Assembly (NCBI GenBank): GCA_035564555.1
Contig: DATMTS010000115.1
Coordinates: 22,899 to 86,898, forward strand
Length of the DNA: 64,000 nt
Source: DATMTS01 sp035564555
GTDB lineage: Bacteria > Actinomycetota > Actinomycetes > Actinomycetales > Microbacteriaceae
Direction: 5' to 3'
The notes beneath the pieces are model-generated. The model was not told where the DNA came from and did no database searches. It saw only the letters and a program-made list of their open reading frames with translations. Shown here one piece after another: positions 23,730 through 31,840 of this stretch. Within the stretch, counting starts at the first letter, position 1, and every line of letters begins with the position of its first letter. The position numbers were made by a program, and so were the translations under genes.

Positions 23730-24206
23730 ATGTTCATCCGCCGGTTCCTCTACAACTGGATGCTCCCCGCCGCCGCCGTGCTGCCCGTCTGGCTGCTGGT
23801 GGGTTGGGGCGTGTTCGGCGGCAGCGGCTGGGCCTTCCTGTTCTTGGTCGTCGCGTGCCTCGCTCTCGCCGGGTTCCTGGCCGCCGTAGCCGCGATCATG
23901 CGCGCGCGGCGCAGTGTCCGCCAGGCTCGAGCGGTCTCCTGGTGGGACGCGGCCGTATTGATCGCCTGGCACGGCAGCCTGGTGGGGCTGGGCTTCTTCG
24001 GCCCGGCAACGCCGCTCTTCGTTTTGCTGGGCGTGGTGTTCGCGCTCGTCGCCTTCTGGTACTCGCTGGGCGCGTTGTTCAGCGAGACCCGTCGCCGTGT
24101 GCGTGCGGCGCTCGACGGATACCTCGAGCAGGTGCAGCGCGCCGCACCGCGGTTGCCGAACGACGCGCGTGGTGGCGAGGTCATCGTCGTGCGCGAGCAC
24201 GACTAG
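23730..24206 (+). CDS. Small integral membrane protein of unknown function
   Basis: A 158-residue protein with four probable membrane helices (about residues 10-30, 35-57, 70-88 and 92-115), a short basic loop (RARRSVRQAR) and a ~45-residue hydrophilic C-terminus ending VIVVREHD. I recognise no family. The position between trmD and rplS may be lineage-specific. The ATG is supported by a TAGCCT hexamer six bases before it. Confidence 0.6.
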   Translation: MFIRRFLYNWMLPAAAVLPVWLLVGWGVFGGSGWAFLFLVVACLALAGFLAAVAAIMRARRSVRQARAVSWWDAAVLIAWHGSLVGLGFFGPATPLFVLLGVVFALVAFWYSLGALFSETRRRVRAALDGYLEQVQRAAPRLPNDARGGEVIVVREHD

Positions 24207-24224
24207 CGCAACCGCTCCCGCTTT

Positions 24225-24242
24225 GCGGCGGCATGCCGCCGC
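24225..24242. promoter_or_regulatory. 18-bp perfect palindrome in the rplS promoter region
   Basis: GCGGCGGCATGCCGCCGC is a perfect palindrome. It sits between a -35-like TTGCGG (24223-24228) and a -10-like CACAAT (24247-24252), so a protein bound there, or a hairpin if transcribed, could affect rplS expression. The remaining leader up to 24391 is about 130 bases without a gene. Confidence 0.4.
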
Positions 24243-24391
24243 ATGGCACAATGGATGTTTGTGCCGCCGCCGACCCTGCCACAGGGGAGCCGGCATCTTC
24301 TACGGCATCCTCTTCACGACAACATCGGCCTGCGCGTGCGTGGGCCTCGAACACGTAACCGACCTGTGGCGGATACAGAGAGCGAAGAACA

Positions 24392-24739
24392 ATGCGAATT
24401 CTCGATCAGGTGGACGCTGCGTCCCTGCGCCAGGACATCCCGGACTTCCGGGCCGGTGACACGGTCAAGGTGCACGTCAACATCGTCGAGGGCAACCGCT
24501 CTCGTATCCAGGTCTTCCAGGGCGTCGTGATCGGCCGTTCCGGCGACGGCGTGCGCGAGACCTTCACTGTGCGCAAGGTCAGCTTCCAGGTCGGCGTCGA
24601 GCGCACCTTCCCGGTGCACTCGCCGGTCATCGACCACATCGAACTGGTCACCCGCGGCGACGTGCGCCGCGCCAAGCTGTACTACTTGCGCGCCCTGCGC
24701 GGCAAGAAGGCGAAGATCCGCGAGAAGCGCGACGCGTGA
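24392..24739 (+). CDS. rplS: 50S ribosomal protein L19
   Basis: Large-subunit protein at the 30S-50S interface. The 115-residue sequence is a full-length L19: ASLRQDIPDFRAGDTVKVHVNIVEG, RIQVFQGVVIGRSGDGVRETFTVRKVS, GVERTFPVHSP and RRAKLYYLRALRGKKAKIREKR. No extension is present, unlike S16 and S2 in this window. It precedes lepB, as is typical. Confidence 0.97.
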   Translation: MRILDQVDAASLRQDIPDFRAGDTVKVHVNIVEGNRSRIQVFQGVVIGRSGDGVRETFTVRKVSFQVGVERTFPVHSPVIDHIELVTRGDVRRAKLYYLRALRGKKAKIREKRDA

Positions 24740-24791
24740 GGCGTCCGCCGGCCATGACGAATCGCACGGCGCGCCGAGCGTGAATCGATCG

Positions 24792-24825
24792 GAGCTCCCG
24801 ATCCCATAAACTGGGTCGGGAGCTC
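24792..24825 (+). promoter_or_regulatory. Hairpin between rplS and lepB
   Basis: GAGCTCCCGA-T-CCC pairs with GGG-TCGGGAGCTC over a seven-base loop (ATAAACT): 13 paired bases with one bulged T. It ends ten bases before the lepB ATG and has no T-run. It could terminate or attenuate read-through from rplS, or act at the RNA level on lepB translation. Confidence 0.55.
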
Positions 24826-24835
24826 AGGCGGTTAA

Positions 24836-25585
24836 ATGACAGAAGAAACTCTGCCCACTCGGTCGGACCGCGTGGCCTCGAACAGACGTCGACGCGGGCG
24901 GAGTGTGAAGCTCTTCCTGCGCGATCTGCTGATCATCTTCGTGGTCGCCGTTCTTGTCTCCTTTCTGATCAAGACCTTCTTGGTCCGGTCGTTCTACATT
25001 CCGTCGGCTTCGATGGAGACCACCCTGATGGTCAACGACCGCATCATCGTCAACGAACTCGAACCCGGCCTGATCGGCGTGCAGCACGGCGATGTGGTCG
25101 TCTTCAGGGACCCGGGGGGCTGGTTGCCCCCGGTGGCACCGCCGAAGAGCCAGAACGGCTTCCTCGCCGGCATCGACTGGGCGTTGTCGATCGTCGGCCT
25201 CTCCGCTCCCGATAGCGACGACCACCTGGTGAAACGGGTCATCGGGCTTCCCGGCGACCACGTCTCCTGCTGCAACGCGCTGGGCCAGTTGAGCGTGAAC
25301 GGCGTTCCGCTCAAGGAGCCGTACATCACCTTGGAGCCCGGCGAAGTCGATGCCGCGACGTTGCATTTCGACGTGACCGTGCCCAAGGGCGACCTATGGG
25401 TGATGGGCGACAACCGCGACAACTCGCAGGACTCGTCGCGAAACCAGAATCTGCCCGGCAAGGGCTTCGTGCCGATCAAGGACGTCGTGGGACGCGCCGT
25501 GGTGATCAGCTGGCCGATCGACCGGTGGACCTGGCTCGACAACTACCCGAACGTGTTCCGTGGCGTGGAGGACGACCAGAAGTGA
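24836..25585 (+). CDS. lepB: Signal peptidase I
   Basis: Membrane-bound serine/lysine peptidase removing signal peptides from exported proteins. The 249-residue protein has a basic N-terminus, one membrane segment (LLIIFVVAVLVSFLIKTFLV, ~30-49), the catalytic serine box YIPSASMETTL (~57-67) and the lysine box VKRVIGLPGDHVSC (~140), followed by LWVMGDNRDNSQDSS, the family's C-terminal motif. The GTGA overlap with rnhB indicates coupling. Confidence 0.96.
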   Translation: MTEETLPTRSDRVASNRRRRGRSVKLFLRDLLIIFVVAVLVSFLIKTFLVRSFYIPSASMETTLMVNDRIIVNELEPGLIGVQHGDVVVFRDPGGWLPPVAPPKSQNGFLAGIDWALSIVGLSAPDSDDHLVKRVIGLPGDHVSCCNALGQLSVNGVPLKEPYITLEPGEVDAATLHFDVTVPKGDLWVMGDNRDNSQDSSRNQNLPGKGFVPIKDVVGRAVVISWPIDRWTWLDNYPNVFRGVEDDQK

Positions 25586-26253
25586 TCGTGGAGCCGACCC
25601 TGCGCATCGAGTCCGAGTTGTGCCGTGCCGGCTCGACTCTGGTGATCGGTTGCGATGAGGTCGGCCGCGGTGCGATCGCCGGCCCGGTCGCTGTCGGCAT
25701 GGTCGTGTTGGATGCCGCGCTGGTGCGGCTCGGCCGTCGACGGATGCCCGTGGGGCTCCGGGACTCCAAACTGCTGGCAGAGCCACGACGAGAAGAACTC
25801 GCCCCGCTCTGCCGGGCGTGGGCGGTGCGGCACGCCGTCGGACTCGCTTCAGCCGCGGAGGTCGACGAGTTCGGCATCATCGCCGCACTGGGCATGGCCG
25901 GCGCACGCGCGCTGGATCAACTGGCCGCGCTCGGTGTCGGGCTCGACGGCGCCACGCTTGTGTTGGACGGCAACCACGACTACCTCAGCGTCGCCGCACC
26001 GGGTTGTCCCACCGTGCTGACCAGGATCAAGGCCGACCAGACCTGCGGATCCGTCGCCGCGGCATCCGTGATCGCCAAGGTGCACCGCGACCGGATGATG
26101 ATCGACCGCGATGTCGTGACGCCGGGCTACGGCTGGGTGCGCAACAAGGGCTACGCCAGCCCGGAACACCTCGAGGCACTGGGCCGACTCGGCATCAGCG
26201 ACTTCCACCGGCGCACCTGGATCGGCGAAGAACGCCTCCAGGCGTCGGCGTAG
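25582..26253 (+). CDS. rnhB: Ribonuclease HII
   Basis: Endonuclease that removes RNA from RNA-DNA hybrids and initiates ribonucleotide excision. The 223-residue protein has the N-terminal catalytic motif VIGCDEVGRGAIAGP (Asp-Glu pair, ~22), GLRDSKLL, LDGNHDYL (Asp) and the C-terminal ADQTCGSVAAASVIAKVHRDRMM with GYGWVRNKGYASPEHLEAL. The GTG overlaps the lepB stop by 4 bases; a GTG two codons later is an alternative. The stop codon lies in the -10 hexamer of the next gene. Confidence 0.95.
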   Translation: MIVEPTLRIESELCRAGSTLVIGCDEVGRGAIAGPVAVGMVVLDAALVRLGRRRMPVGLRDSKLLAEPRREELAPLCRAWAVRHAVGLASAAEVDEFGIIAALGMAGARALDQLAALGVGLDGATLVLDGNHDYLSVAAPGCPTVLTRIKADQTCGSVAAASVIAKVHRDRMMIDRDVVTPGYGWVRNKGYASPEHLEALGRLGISDFHRRTWIGEERLQASA

Positions 26254-26256
26254 ACT
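26251..26256 (+). promoter_or_regulatory. Putative -10 hexamer of the DUF2469 gene
   Basis: TAGACT contains the rnhB stop codon and ends eight bases before the ATG at 26265, so the leader would be one or two bases at most. Confidence 0.4.
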
Positions 26257-26264
26257 GGACGCAA

Positions 26265-26588
26265 ATGGATGAAGACGAGTTCGACGACTACGACCGCGAA
26301 ATCGAGTTGGCGCTGTACCGCGAATATCGTGACGTCGTCTCCCAGTTCACGTACGTCATCGAGACCGAGCGCCGGTTCTACCTCGCGAACGAGGTCGAGT
26401 TCGTTCGCCGCGATACCGCCAATGACTTCTACTTCGAGTTGACGATGCATGATGTCTGGGTGTGGGACGTGTATCGATCCGACCGCTTCGTGAAATCGGT
26501 GCGGGTGCTCACGTTCAAAGACGTCAACATCGAAGAGCTTTCGAGCAAGGAGTTCGAGTTGCCCAAGGAACTCGCGCTCGACGAGTAG
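26265..26588 (+). CDS. DUF2469 family protein
   Basis: A 107-residue acidic protein of the actinobacteria-specific DUF2469 family, nearly always found after rnhB. Visible features: EDEFDDYDREIELALYREYR at the N-terminus, an aromatic-rich middle (RRFYLANEVEFVRR, FYFELTMHDVWVWDVYRSDRFV) and KDVNIEELSSKEFELPKE near the C-terminus. No function has been assigned to my knowledge. Confidence 0.85.
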   Translation: MDEDEFDDYDREIELALYREYRDVVSQFTYVIETERRFYLANEVEFVRRDTANDFYFELTMHDVWVWDVYRSDRFVKSVRVLTFKDVNIEELSSKEFELPKELALDE

Positions 26589-26612
26589 GCTCCGCGAACG
26601 GGTGCCGGTTGG

Positions 26613-28448
26613 CTACTGGTCCGCCTCATCCTTCCTGTCGCCGATGTGCAAGGTGCCCTTCACCCGCTGGATGCCCTCGGAGATCAGCGCCTCCGCCGAA
26701 TCGCGAATCGTGTCCTTGCCGTACGGGTCGCCCTTCAGCAGAGCCTCGGCCGTCTTCTTGGCGAACTCCTTCGTGATGTGCGGCGGCAGCGGAGGCACGT
26801 TCTTGCTCGTATAGGCGTCGATGACCGTCACCCCTTGGTGGGCGAACGCGGACTCGAATGCGGCCGCGACCTCGTCATCGCTCTTGACTCGGATGCCGCT
26901 GAATCCGAGCAGTTCGGCCCAGCCCGCATAGTCGACTGATTCCACCTCTTGCGACGTCGTCCAGACCGGGTTGGCGTCTTCGGTGCGCATCTCCCATGAC
27001 ACCTGGGTCAAGTCGTCGTTGTGCAGAATCACCACGATCAGCTGCGGAGTCTTCCAGCGCTTGAGGTACTTCTTCACGGTGATGAGCTCGTTCATGCCGA
27101 GCATCTGGAAGGCCCCGTCGCCGATGGTGCAGATCACGGGACGGTCGGAGTACGCGAATTTCGCGGCGACCGCGTAGGGCATCGCCGCGAGCATGGTCGC
27201 CAGACGGCCGGAGAGGTCGCCGAGCATGCCGCGGCGCAGCCGGATGTGATGCCCGTACCAGTCGGCGGTCGAGCCGGCATCCGCGGTGACGATGGCGTCG
27301 GCGGGCAGGCGCTTGTTCAGCTCGTGGTACACGCGACGCGGGTTCACGCCGTCCTCGTACTCGAGCATGGCCTGCGCCTCCATCTCGTTCTCCCACCCGG
27401 CCATCTCATCGGCGACCTTGTTCTGCCAATCACGGTCGGTCTTGCGCTCCAAGTGCGGAATGAGCGCGGTGAGGGTCGCCTTCACATCCCCCCAGATGTT
27501 GAGCTCGGTGGGGTAGCGCAGACCCATCTGCTCGGGCTTGAGGTCGACCTGGATGCCGCGGGCCTGACCGGTCTTCGGCAGGAACTCGCTGTATGGATAG
27601 TTGGTGCCGAGCATCACCAGGGTGTCGCAGTCGCTCATCTGATGAACGCTGGGCAGGGAACCCAGCAGGCCCAGCTGCTGGCTGTGGTACGGCACGTCGG
27701 AAGGCACCACCTGCTTGCCGCGCAGCGCGGTGATGATTCCGGCACCGGCGAGCTCGGCAGCCTTGAGCACCTCGTCGGTGGCGCCGTTCGCGCCGTGCCC
27801 GACGATGAAGGTGACCTTGTTGCCGGCGTTGATGATCTCCGCGGCCTTCGCGATCTCCGACTCCGGAGGGGCGATCGCGGTCGAAGGCGCCACCGCGCTG
27901 GTGCGTGACACCCAGTGCTCGGCGGCGGGTGTCACCATCTTCATGGCCTGAACGTCGTGCGGAAAGACGATGACGGCCGGACCGCGGCGCACGATGGCCG
28001 TGCGGAACGCGGTGTCGACAACCGTCTGTGCCTGTTCCGGAGCGACGATCGTCTTCACGTAGACCGACACGTCCGACAGGGTGCGCTCCAGGTTGGACTC
28101 CTGCTGCGCGAAACTGCCGAACGCGTTCAGCCCCTGCTGGCCGACGATGGCGACGACAGGTTGATTGTCCATCTGCGCGTCGTACAGCCCGTTCAGCATG
28201 TGGAAGGCGCCGGGACTCGAGGTGGCGACGCACACGCCTACCTCGCCGCTGAACTTGGCGTGCGCCGTCGCCATCAGGGCGCAGATCTCCTCGTGCGTCG
28301 GCCGGATGTACTCCAGACCCTCGCCGGCACGCTCGGCCGCGCCCAGCGCTCCGTCGAACTCCCCGATGCCGTCACCGGGGAATCCGAACACGCGGCTGAC
28401 ACCCCACTGCCGCACTCGCTGGATGACGAATTCGCTGACGGTTGCCAT
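26613..28448 (-). CDS. Thiamine-diphosphate-requiring enzyme, pyruvate oxidase/acetolactate synthase superfamily
   Basis: A 611-residue three-domain enzyme: PYR-type N-terminal domain with the activating Glu in YIRPTHEEICALMATAHAKF (~50), central domain ~195-335, and PP domain with the diphosphate/metal motif ICTIGDGAFQMLG ... VVILHNDDL (~440-475). Length and layout resemble PoxB-type pyruvate:quinone oxidoreductases, and the C-terminus (EGIQRVKGTLHIGDRKDEADQ) is not amphipathic like that of E. coli PoxB. The substrate cannot be read; pyruvate or another 2-keto acid is plausible. The ATG at 28448 has AAGG upstream and starts 5 bases after the GMC gene, so it is the last gene of the four-gene operon. 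Confidence 0.85.
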   Translation of the reverse strand: MATVSEFVIQRVRQWGVSRVFGFPGDGIGEFDGALGAAERAGEGLEYIRPTHEEICALMATAHAKFSGEVGVCVATSSPGAFHMLNGLYDAQMDNQPVVAIVGQQGLNAFGSFAQQESNLERTLSDVSVYVKTIVAPEQAQTVVDTAFRTAIVRRGPAVIVFPHDVQAMKMVTPAAEHWVSRTSAVAPSTAIAPPESEIAKAAEIINAGNKVTFIVGHGANGATDEVLKAAELAGAGIITALRGKQVVPSDVPYHSQQLGLLGSLPSVHQMSDCDTLVMLGTNYPYSEFLPKTGQARGIQVDLKPEQMGLRYPTELNIWGDVKATLTALIPHLERKTDRDWQNKVADEMAGWENEMEAQAMLEYEDGVNPRRVYHELNKRLPADAIVTADAGSTADWYGHHIRLRRGMLGDLSGRLATMLAAMPYAVAAKFAYSDRPVICTIGDGAFQMLGMNELITVKKYLKRWKTPQLIVVILHNDDLTQVSWEMRTEDANPVWTTSQEVESVDYAGWAELLGFSGIRVKSDDEVAAAFESAFAHQGVTVIDAYTSKNVPPLPPHITKEFAKKTAEALLKGDPYGKDTIRDSAEALISEGIQRVKGTLHIGDRKDEADQ

Positions 28449-28453
28449 GTCAT

Positions 28454-30112
28454 TTACCTTCCGCTGGTGTTCTTCGGTTGCGCGAGATCGCCCTGCGCGA
28501 CCAATCGGTCTGCGGCGCGGGCGGCGATCGCCATGATCGTCAGGGCCGGGTTCGCGCTGCCCTGAGTGGGCAGAACGCTGCCGTCGACGATGAGCAGATT
28601 GGGCACGGCGAAGGCCCGGCAGTCGCGATCCACGACCCCGTCCTGCTCCTTCGCGGCCATCCTGGCGCCGCCGACGAGGTGCGCGTACCGGTCGATGGTG
28701 ATGACCTCGGTGGCACCCGCCGCCTTCAAGATGTCCTCCATCACGCTGGTCGCCGCCTTCACGAGCGCCCTGTCGTTGTCGCACTGGGAGTACTCGAAAC
28801 GCGCGATCGGCATGCCGTGCCGGTCTTTCTCGTCGGCGAGCGTGACCCTGTTGTGCGGCAGCGGCAGGAACTCGCACAGCGCGCCGAGGCATGCCCAATG
28901 CACGTAGTCGCTCATGTAATTGCGCAGATCGGCGCCCCAATACCCCTGAGCCATGACGTGTTCGGCCCAGGTGATCGGCAACGGCGAAACGGTCTGGATC
29001 GAGAACCCGCGTTTATAGGGCTTGGCCGGGTCGGTCTCGTAGAAGTCTTCGGTGCTGACCTCCGGCGGGGGAGCCTTCCACATCCGCACCTCCGCCTCGA
29101 ACCGGCCGGCGGTCTGCGGCGCGCCCTGAACCATCAGATACCTGCCGACCTGGTCGAAGTCGTTGCACAGCCCGTTCGGAAAGCGATCGGAGGTGGAGTT
29201 CAAGAGCAGTCGCGGAGTCTCGATCGAGTAGCCGGCGACCGCGACCATCCGAGCCCGCTGAAAGCGCTGCACCCCGCCGTGCACGTAGTGCACCCCGGTC
29301 GCCCTGCCGCTGCGCTCGTCGATCTCGATCCGGGTCACCATGGAGTCCGGCCGTACCTCGGCACCGTGCGCGAGGGCATCCGGAACATGGGTGATCAGCG
29401 GGGAGGCCTTCGCGTTGACCTTGCAGCCCTGAAGACAGAAGCCCCGATAGATGCAGTGCGGCCGGTTGCCGAATCGGCCGTTGGCGATCGCGACGGGACC
29501 GACCTTCGCGGTGATGCCGCACTTCAGTGCACCGCGCTGGAAGAGCTCGCCGTTGCCGGAGACCGGATGCGGTGAATGCGGATAGCCGTGCGGATCGCCC
29601 CACGGCCAGTGCTCTCCGGCCACCGGCAGTTCGTTCTCGATGGCCGTGTAGTAGGGTCTCAGCTCGGCGTAGTCGACCGGCCAGTCGGCGCCCACCCCGT
29701 CTGCGGAATGCGTGTGGAAGTCGCTGGGATGGAAACGCGGGGTGTATCCGGCGTAGTGCACCATCGAACCGCCTACCCCGCGGCCGGAGTTGTTGGAGCC
29801 GAGCGGCACGGGATCGCTGCCGCCGATCTCCCGGGGTTCGGTCCAGTAGAGGTGGTGCGAGCCGGCCTCGTCGCTCACCCAGTCGGATTCGGGCTCCCAG
29901 AACGGACCGGCATCCAGGGCCACGACGCGAGCGCCGTGCCTGGCCATGCGCTGCAGAAGCGTCGAACCTCCGGCGCCGCAACCCACGATCACCAGGTCGA
30001 CCTCGTCCTCGTCTTCGAAGTGCCGCATCTGCTGACGCAAGTGCGGTCTCATCCTGCTGCCGTCGTCGGTCAGCAGCCAGGCCGACTCGTTGCGCTGCTG
30101 CACTGCGCTCAT
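28454..30112 (-). CDS. GMC-family FAD-dependent oxidoreductase (gluconate 2-dehydrogenase large-subunit-like)
   Basis: A 552-residue flavoprotein of the glucose-methanol-choline type. The dinucleotide motif is VDLVIVGCGAGGSTLLQRMA (~40-59); other motifs are GRGVGGSMVHYAGYTPRFHPSDF, a Cys-containing CIYRGFCLQGC segment typical of sugar-acid dehydrogenase relatives, and the C-terminal PTQGSANPALTIMAIAARAAD. Relatives oxidise gluconate, 2-ketogluconate or sugar alcohols at the membrane. It overlaps the subunit-3-like gene by 4 bases (ATGA), suggesting a complex. No cytochrome c subunit gene is nearby, and no signal peptide is visible. Confidence 0.87.
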   Translation of the reverse strand: MSAVQQRNESAWLLTDDGSRMRPHLRQQMRHFEDEDEVDLVIVGCGAGGSTLLQRMARHGARVVALDAGPFWEPESDWVSDEAGSHHLYWTEPREIGGSDPVPLGSNNSGRGVGGSMVHYAGYTPRFHPSDFHTHSADGVGADWPVDYAELRPYYTAIENELPVAGEHWPWGDPHGYPHSPHPVSGNGELFQRGALKCGITAKVGPVAIANGRFGNRPHCIYRGFCLQGCKVNAKASPLITHVPDALAHGAEVRPDSMVTRIEIDERSGRATGVHYVHGGVQRFQRARMVAVAGYSIETPRLLLNSTSDRFPNGLCNDFDQVGRYLMVQGAPQTAGRFEAEVRMWKAPPPEVSTEDFYETDPAKPYKRGFSIQTVSPLPITWAEHVMAQGYWGADLRNYMSDYVHWACLGALCEFLPLPHNRVTLADEKDRHGMPIARFEYSQCDNDRALVKAATSVMEDILKAAGATEVITIDRYAHLVGGARMAAKEQDGVVDRDCRAFAVPNLLIVDGSVLPTQGSANPALTIMAIAARAADRLVAQGDLAQPKNTSGR

Positions 30113-30798
30113 CGAGGTCCGCCCGCGACGGGGTCGTCGGTGGGATGCGCGTCGCGCACCTCGAAGCCCTCCAGCTTGCCGACACCGAGGTTCTTGTAGC
30201 CGCGCGGATATGCCGGCCCGTCGAAGCCGATCTCGTTCCACGCCCAGGGGTGCGAGTAGAACGCGGTGCATGCGTACCGGGTCCAGAGACCCCAGAGGTG
30301 GGCGGCGATCATGCCGTGCCAGCGGTCGGTTCCGGCGTCCTGTACGGCGCTCAGCAGGGCGCTCTGCTGGTCCCAGTCGCATTCGGCGAACGTCTTCGCA
30401 TGCGCTGCCTCGGCGTCCTCGTCCAGTGCGGCAAGAGACAGCCGCCATGCCTCGCCGTCGACGGGCATGTCGGCGAAATGCCAGCCGTCGGTCTGCCCCT
30501 CGGCCAGGCGCGTATCGACGAGTTGCACGATCGGCACGCGGGGCTCGGCCCGCTGATACAGCAGCTGATCGAACAGCGCCGTCGCCGTGGCCTCCTCCGG
30601 CTCGGTGAAGAACCGCACCGCGGGGAGAAGGCCGAGGCGGCCGAGGACCACCGAGCGCGTGGCGGCATCCCAGTCGTCGGCGTGCGCATCGACGTCGAAT
30701 CCCGGAAAGCGGCGCCCGCCGTGCTCGGTCTCCAGCGGCAACATGTCCTCGCGCTCGTTCACCGCCTGCTCGGCGCTCGTGGATCGTGACCGGTTCAC
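30109..30798 (-). CDS. Gluconate 2-dehydrogenase subunit 3 family protein
   Basis: A 229-residue protein resembling the small subunit of membrane sugar-acid dehydrogenases. Conserved stretches: FFTEPEEATATALFDQLLYQ, PRVPIVQLVDTRLAEG, and WGLWTRYACTAFYSHPWAWNEIGFDGPAYPRGY near the C-terminus. The classic subunit 3 carries a Tat signal; here the N-terminus is hydrophilic (NRSRSTSAEQAVNERE), so export with the large subunit is not evident. GTG start at 30798 overlaps the stop of the membrane-protein gene (GTGA). It most likely pairs with the GMC flavoprotein downstream. Confidence 0.82.
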   Translation of the reverse strand: MNRSRSTSAEQAVNEREDMLPLETEHGGRRFPGFDVDAHADDWDAATRSVVLGRLGLLPAVRFFTEPEEATATALFDQLLYQRAEPRVPIVQLVDTRLAEGQTDGWHFADMPVDGEAWRLSLAALDEDAEAAHAKTFAECDWDQQSALLSAVQDAGTDRWHGMIAAHLWGLWTRYACTAFYSHPWAWNEIGFDGPAYPRGYKNLGVGKLEGFEVRDAHPTDDPVAGGPR

Positions 30799-31262
30799 TT
30801 CTCACGCCTCAGGACCGCGGCGAGCAGGCCCATACCGCCCACCAGCGTGACCAGCAGCGGGGCCAGCAGCGGCGGGCCCATCTCCATGTTGTACCGGAAG
30901 TTGCCCCAGCCGCCGGGCTTCTGCCGGATACCGCGGGCATGCAAGTACACGCCCTGCAAACCGTTGGCGACGATCGTCGCAGACGCCAACGGGAGCAACG
31001 TCTTGGCGGCCCGGTGGCTGAGTGCGCCGGCCACCCCGGCGGCCGCACCCACCGGTCCGAGCGCCACCGGGACCCACATCCACTTGTCGCCGAAGCTGGC
31101 CTTGTCGTGTTCGAAATAGATCTCGGCGGCCGTCACGACCGCCCCCGCCGCCGTCAGCGCGGCGAGGCTGCGTTCGAAGCGTCCCGTACGCACGTTACGG
31201 ACCATTCGGTCGATTCCGTATGCGGCTTCGGCCGCGGTGCGGCGCACGGGTGCTCGTGACAT
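30795..31262 (-). CDS. Small membrane protein, first gene of the GMC/ThDP operon
   Basis: A 155-residue protein with four probable membrane segments (around residues 33-50, 63-82, 88-108 and 130-150). I do not recognise the family. The N-terminus is hydrophilic (SRAPVRRTAAEAAYGIDRMVRN). The ATG at 31262 has GAGGAA upstream. Because three genes overlap in series behind it, it may anchor or accompany the GMC/subunit-3 pair at the membrane; this is inference. Confidence 0.6.
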   Translation of the reverse strand: MSRAPVRRTAAEAAYGIDRMVRNVRTGRFERSLAALTAAGAVVTAAEIYFEHDKASFGDKWMWVPVALGPVGAAAGVAGALSHRAAKTLLPLASATIVANGLQGVYLHARGIRQKPGGWGNFRYNMEMGPPLLAPLLVTLVGGMGLLAAVLRREK

Positions 31263-31264
31263 TT

Positions 31265-31296
31265 GGTTCCTCGCAATCGGGCGGTCCTCGCAACCG
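31265..31296. repeat. Imperfect 15-bp direct repeat in the GMC operon leader
   Basis: TTCCTCGCAATCGGG and GTCCTCGCAACCGGG lie in tandem about 16 bases apart immediately before the first gene of the reverse-strand operon. The first copy carries its Shine-Dalgarno sequence. The remaining 31297-31480 between the divergent genes shows nothing else that I can identify. Confidence 0.4.
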
Positions 31297-31480
31297 GGAC
31301 GCGTTCTCAACGATCTGGCGCGTTCCTCCAGCCTGCCCGCGCACCGCTTGCGAAGACAAGGGGCTTGCGCGCCGATCGTCTCTGCCCCAACAATCACGCG
31401 ACCCGACGGTTGTGCCAGTTCGGCGGTCAGGGCGCGCAGCCGTCGCGCGCGGTGGGCCAGCATCGTTGCGGGAGGCGACG

Positions 31481-31840
31481 ATGGCGGCGAAAGACGATCT
31501 CGGCAGACTCGGCGAGGAGCTCGCCGTGCGATACCTGACCCTGCACGGATTCCAGGTGATCGATCGCAACTGGCGGTGTGCACAGGGTGAGATCGACGTC
31601 ATCGCCGAACGCGATGGCGCGACCGTGTTCGTGGAGGTGAAGACGCGCAGCTCCACGGCGTACGGGCACCCCTTCGAAGCGATCACCTTCAGCAAACTGG
31701 CACGCATGCGCCGTCTGGCGGCGGCCTGGTGCGAGCAGGCCCGGCCCCGTCCCTCGATCATCCGGCTCGATGCGATCGCGGTCATCGCGCCGTCCGGCGA
31801 CGCCGCGAGCATCGAGCACCTGGAGGGGGTCTTCCGGTGA
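31481..31840 (+). CDS. UPF0102 (YraN-like) endonuclease-fold protein
   Basis: A 119-residue protein of the YraN/UPF0102 family, which has a restriction-endonuclease-like fold. Motifs: LGRLGEELAVRYLTLHGFQVIDRNWR, then EIDVIAERDGATVFVEVKTRSS with the Asp and the E-V-K active-site pattern. Its biological role is uncertain. The ATG at 31481 has GGAGG seven bases upstream. The stop overlaps comM (GTGA). Order yraN-comM-dprA-xerC is conserved in Actinobacteria. Confidence 0.92.
   Translation: MAAKDDLGRLGEELAVRYLTLHGFQVIDRNWRCAQGEIDVIAERDGATVFVEVKTRSSTAYGHPFEAITFSKLARMRRLAAAWCEQARPRPSIIRLDAIAVIAPSGDAASIEHLEGVFR

Noticed and set aside
26613..28940. Longer start for the ThDP enzyme
   Set aside because: The extension overlaps the end of the GMC gene in another frame; the ATG at 28448 fits the family start and has a Shine-Dalgarno sequence.
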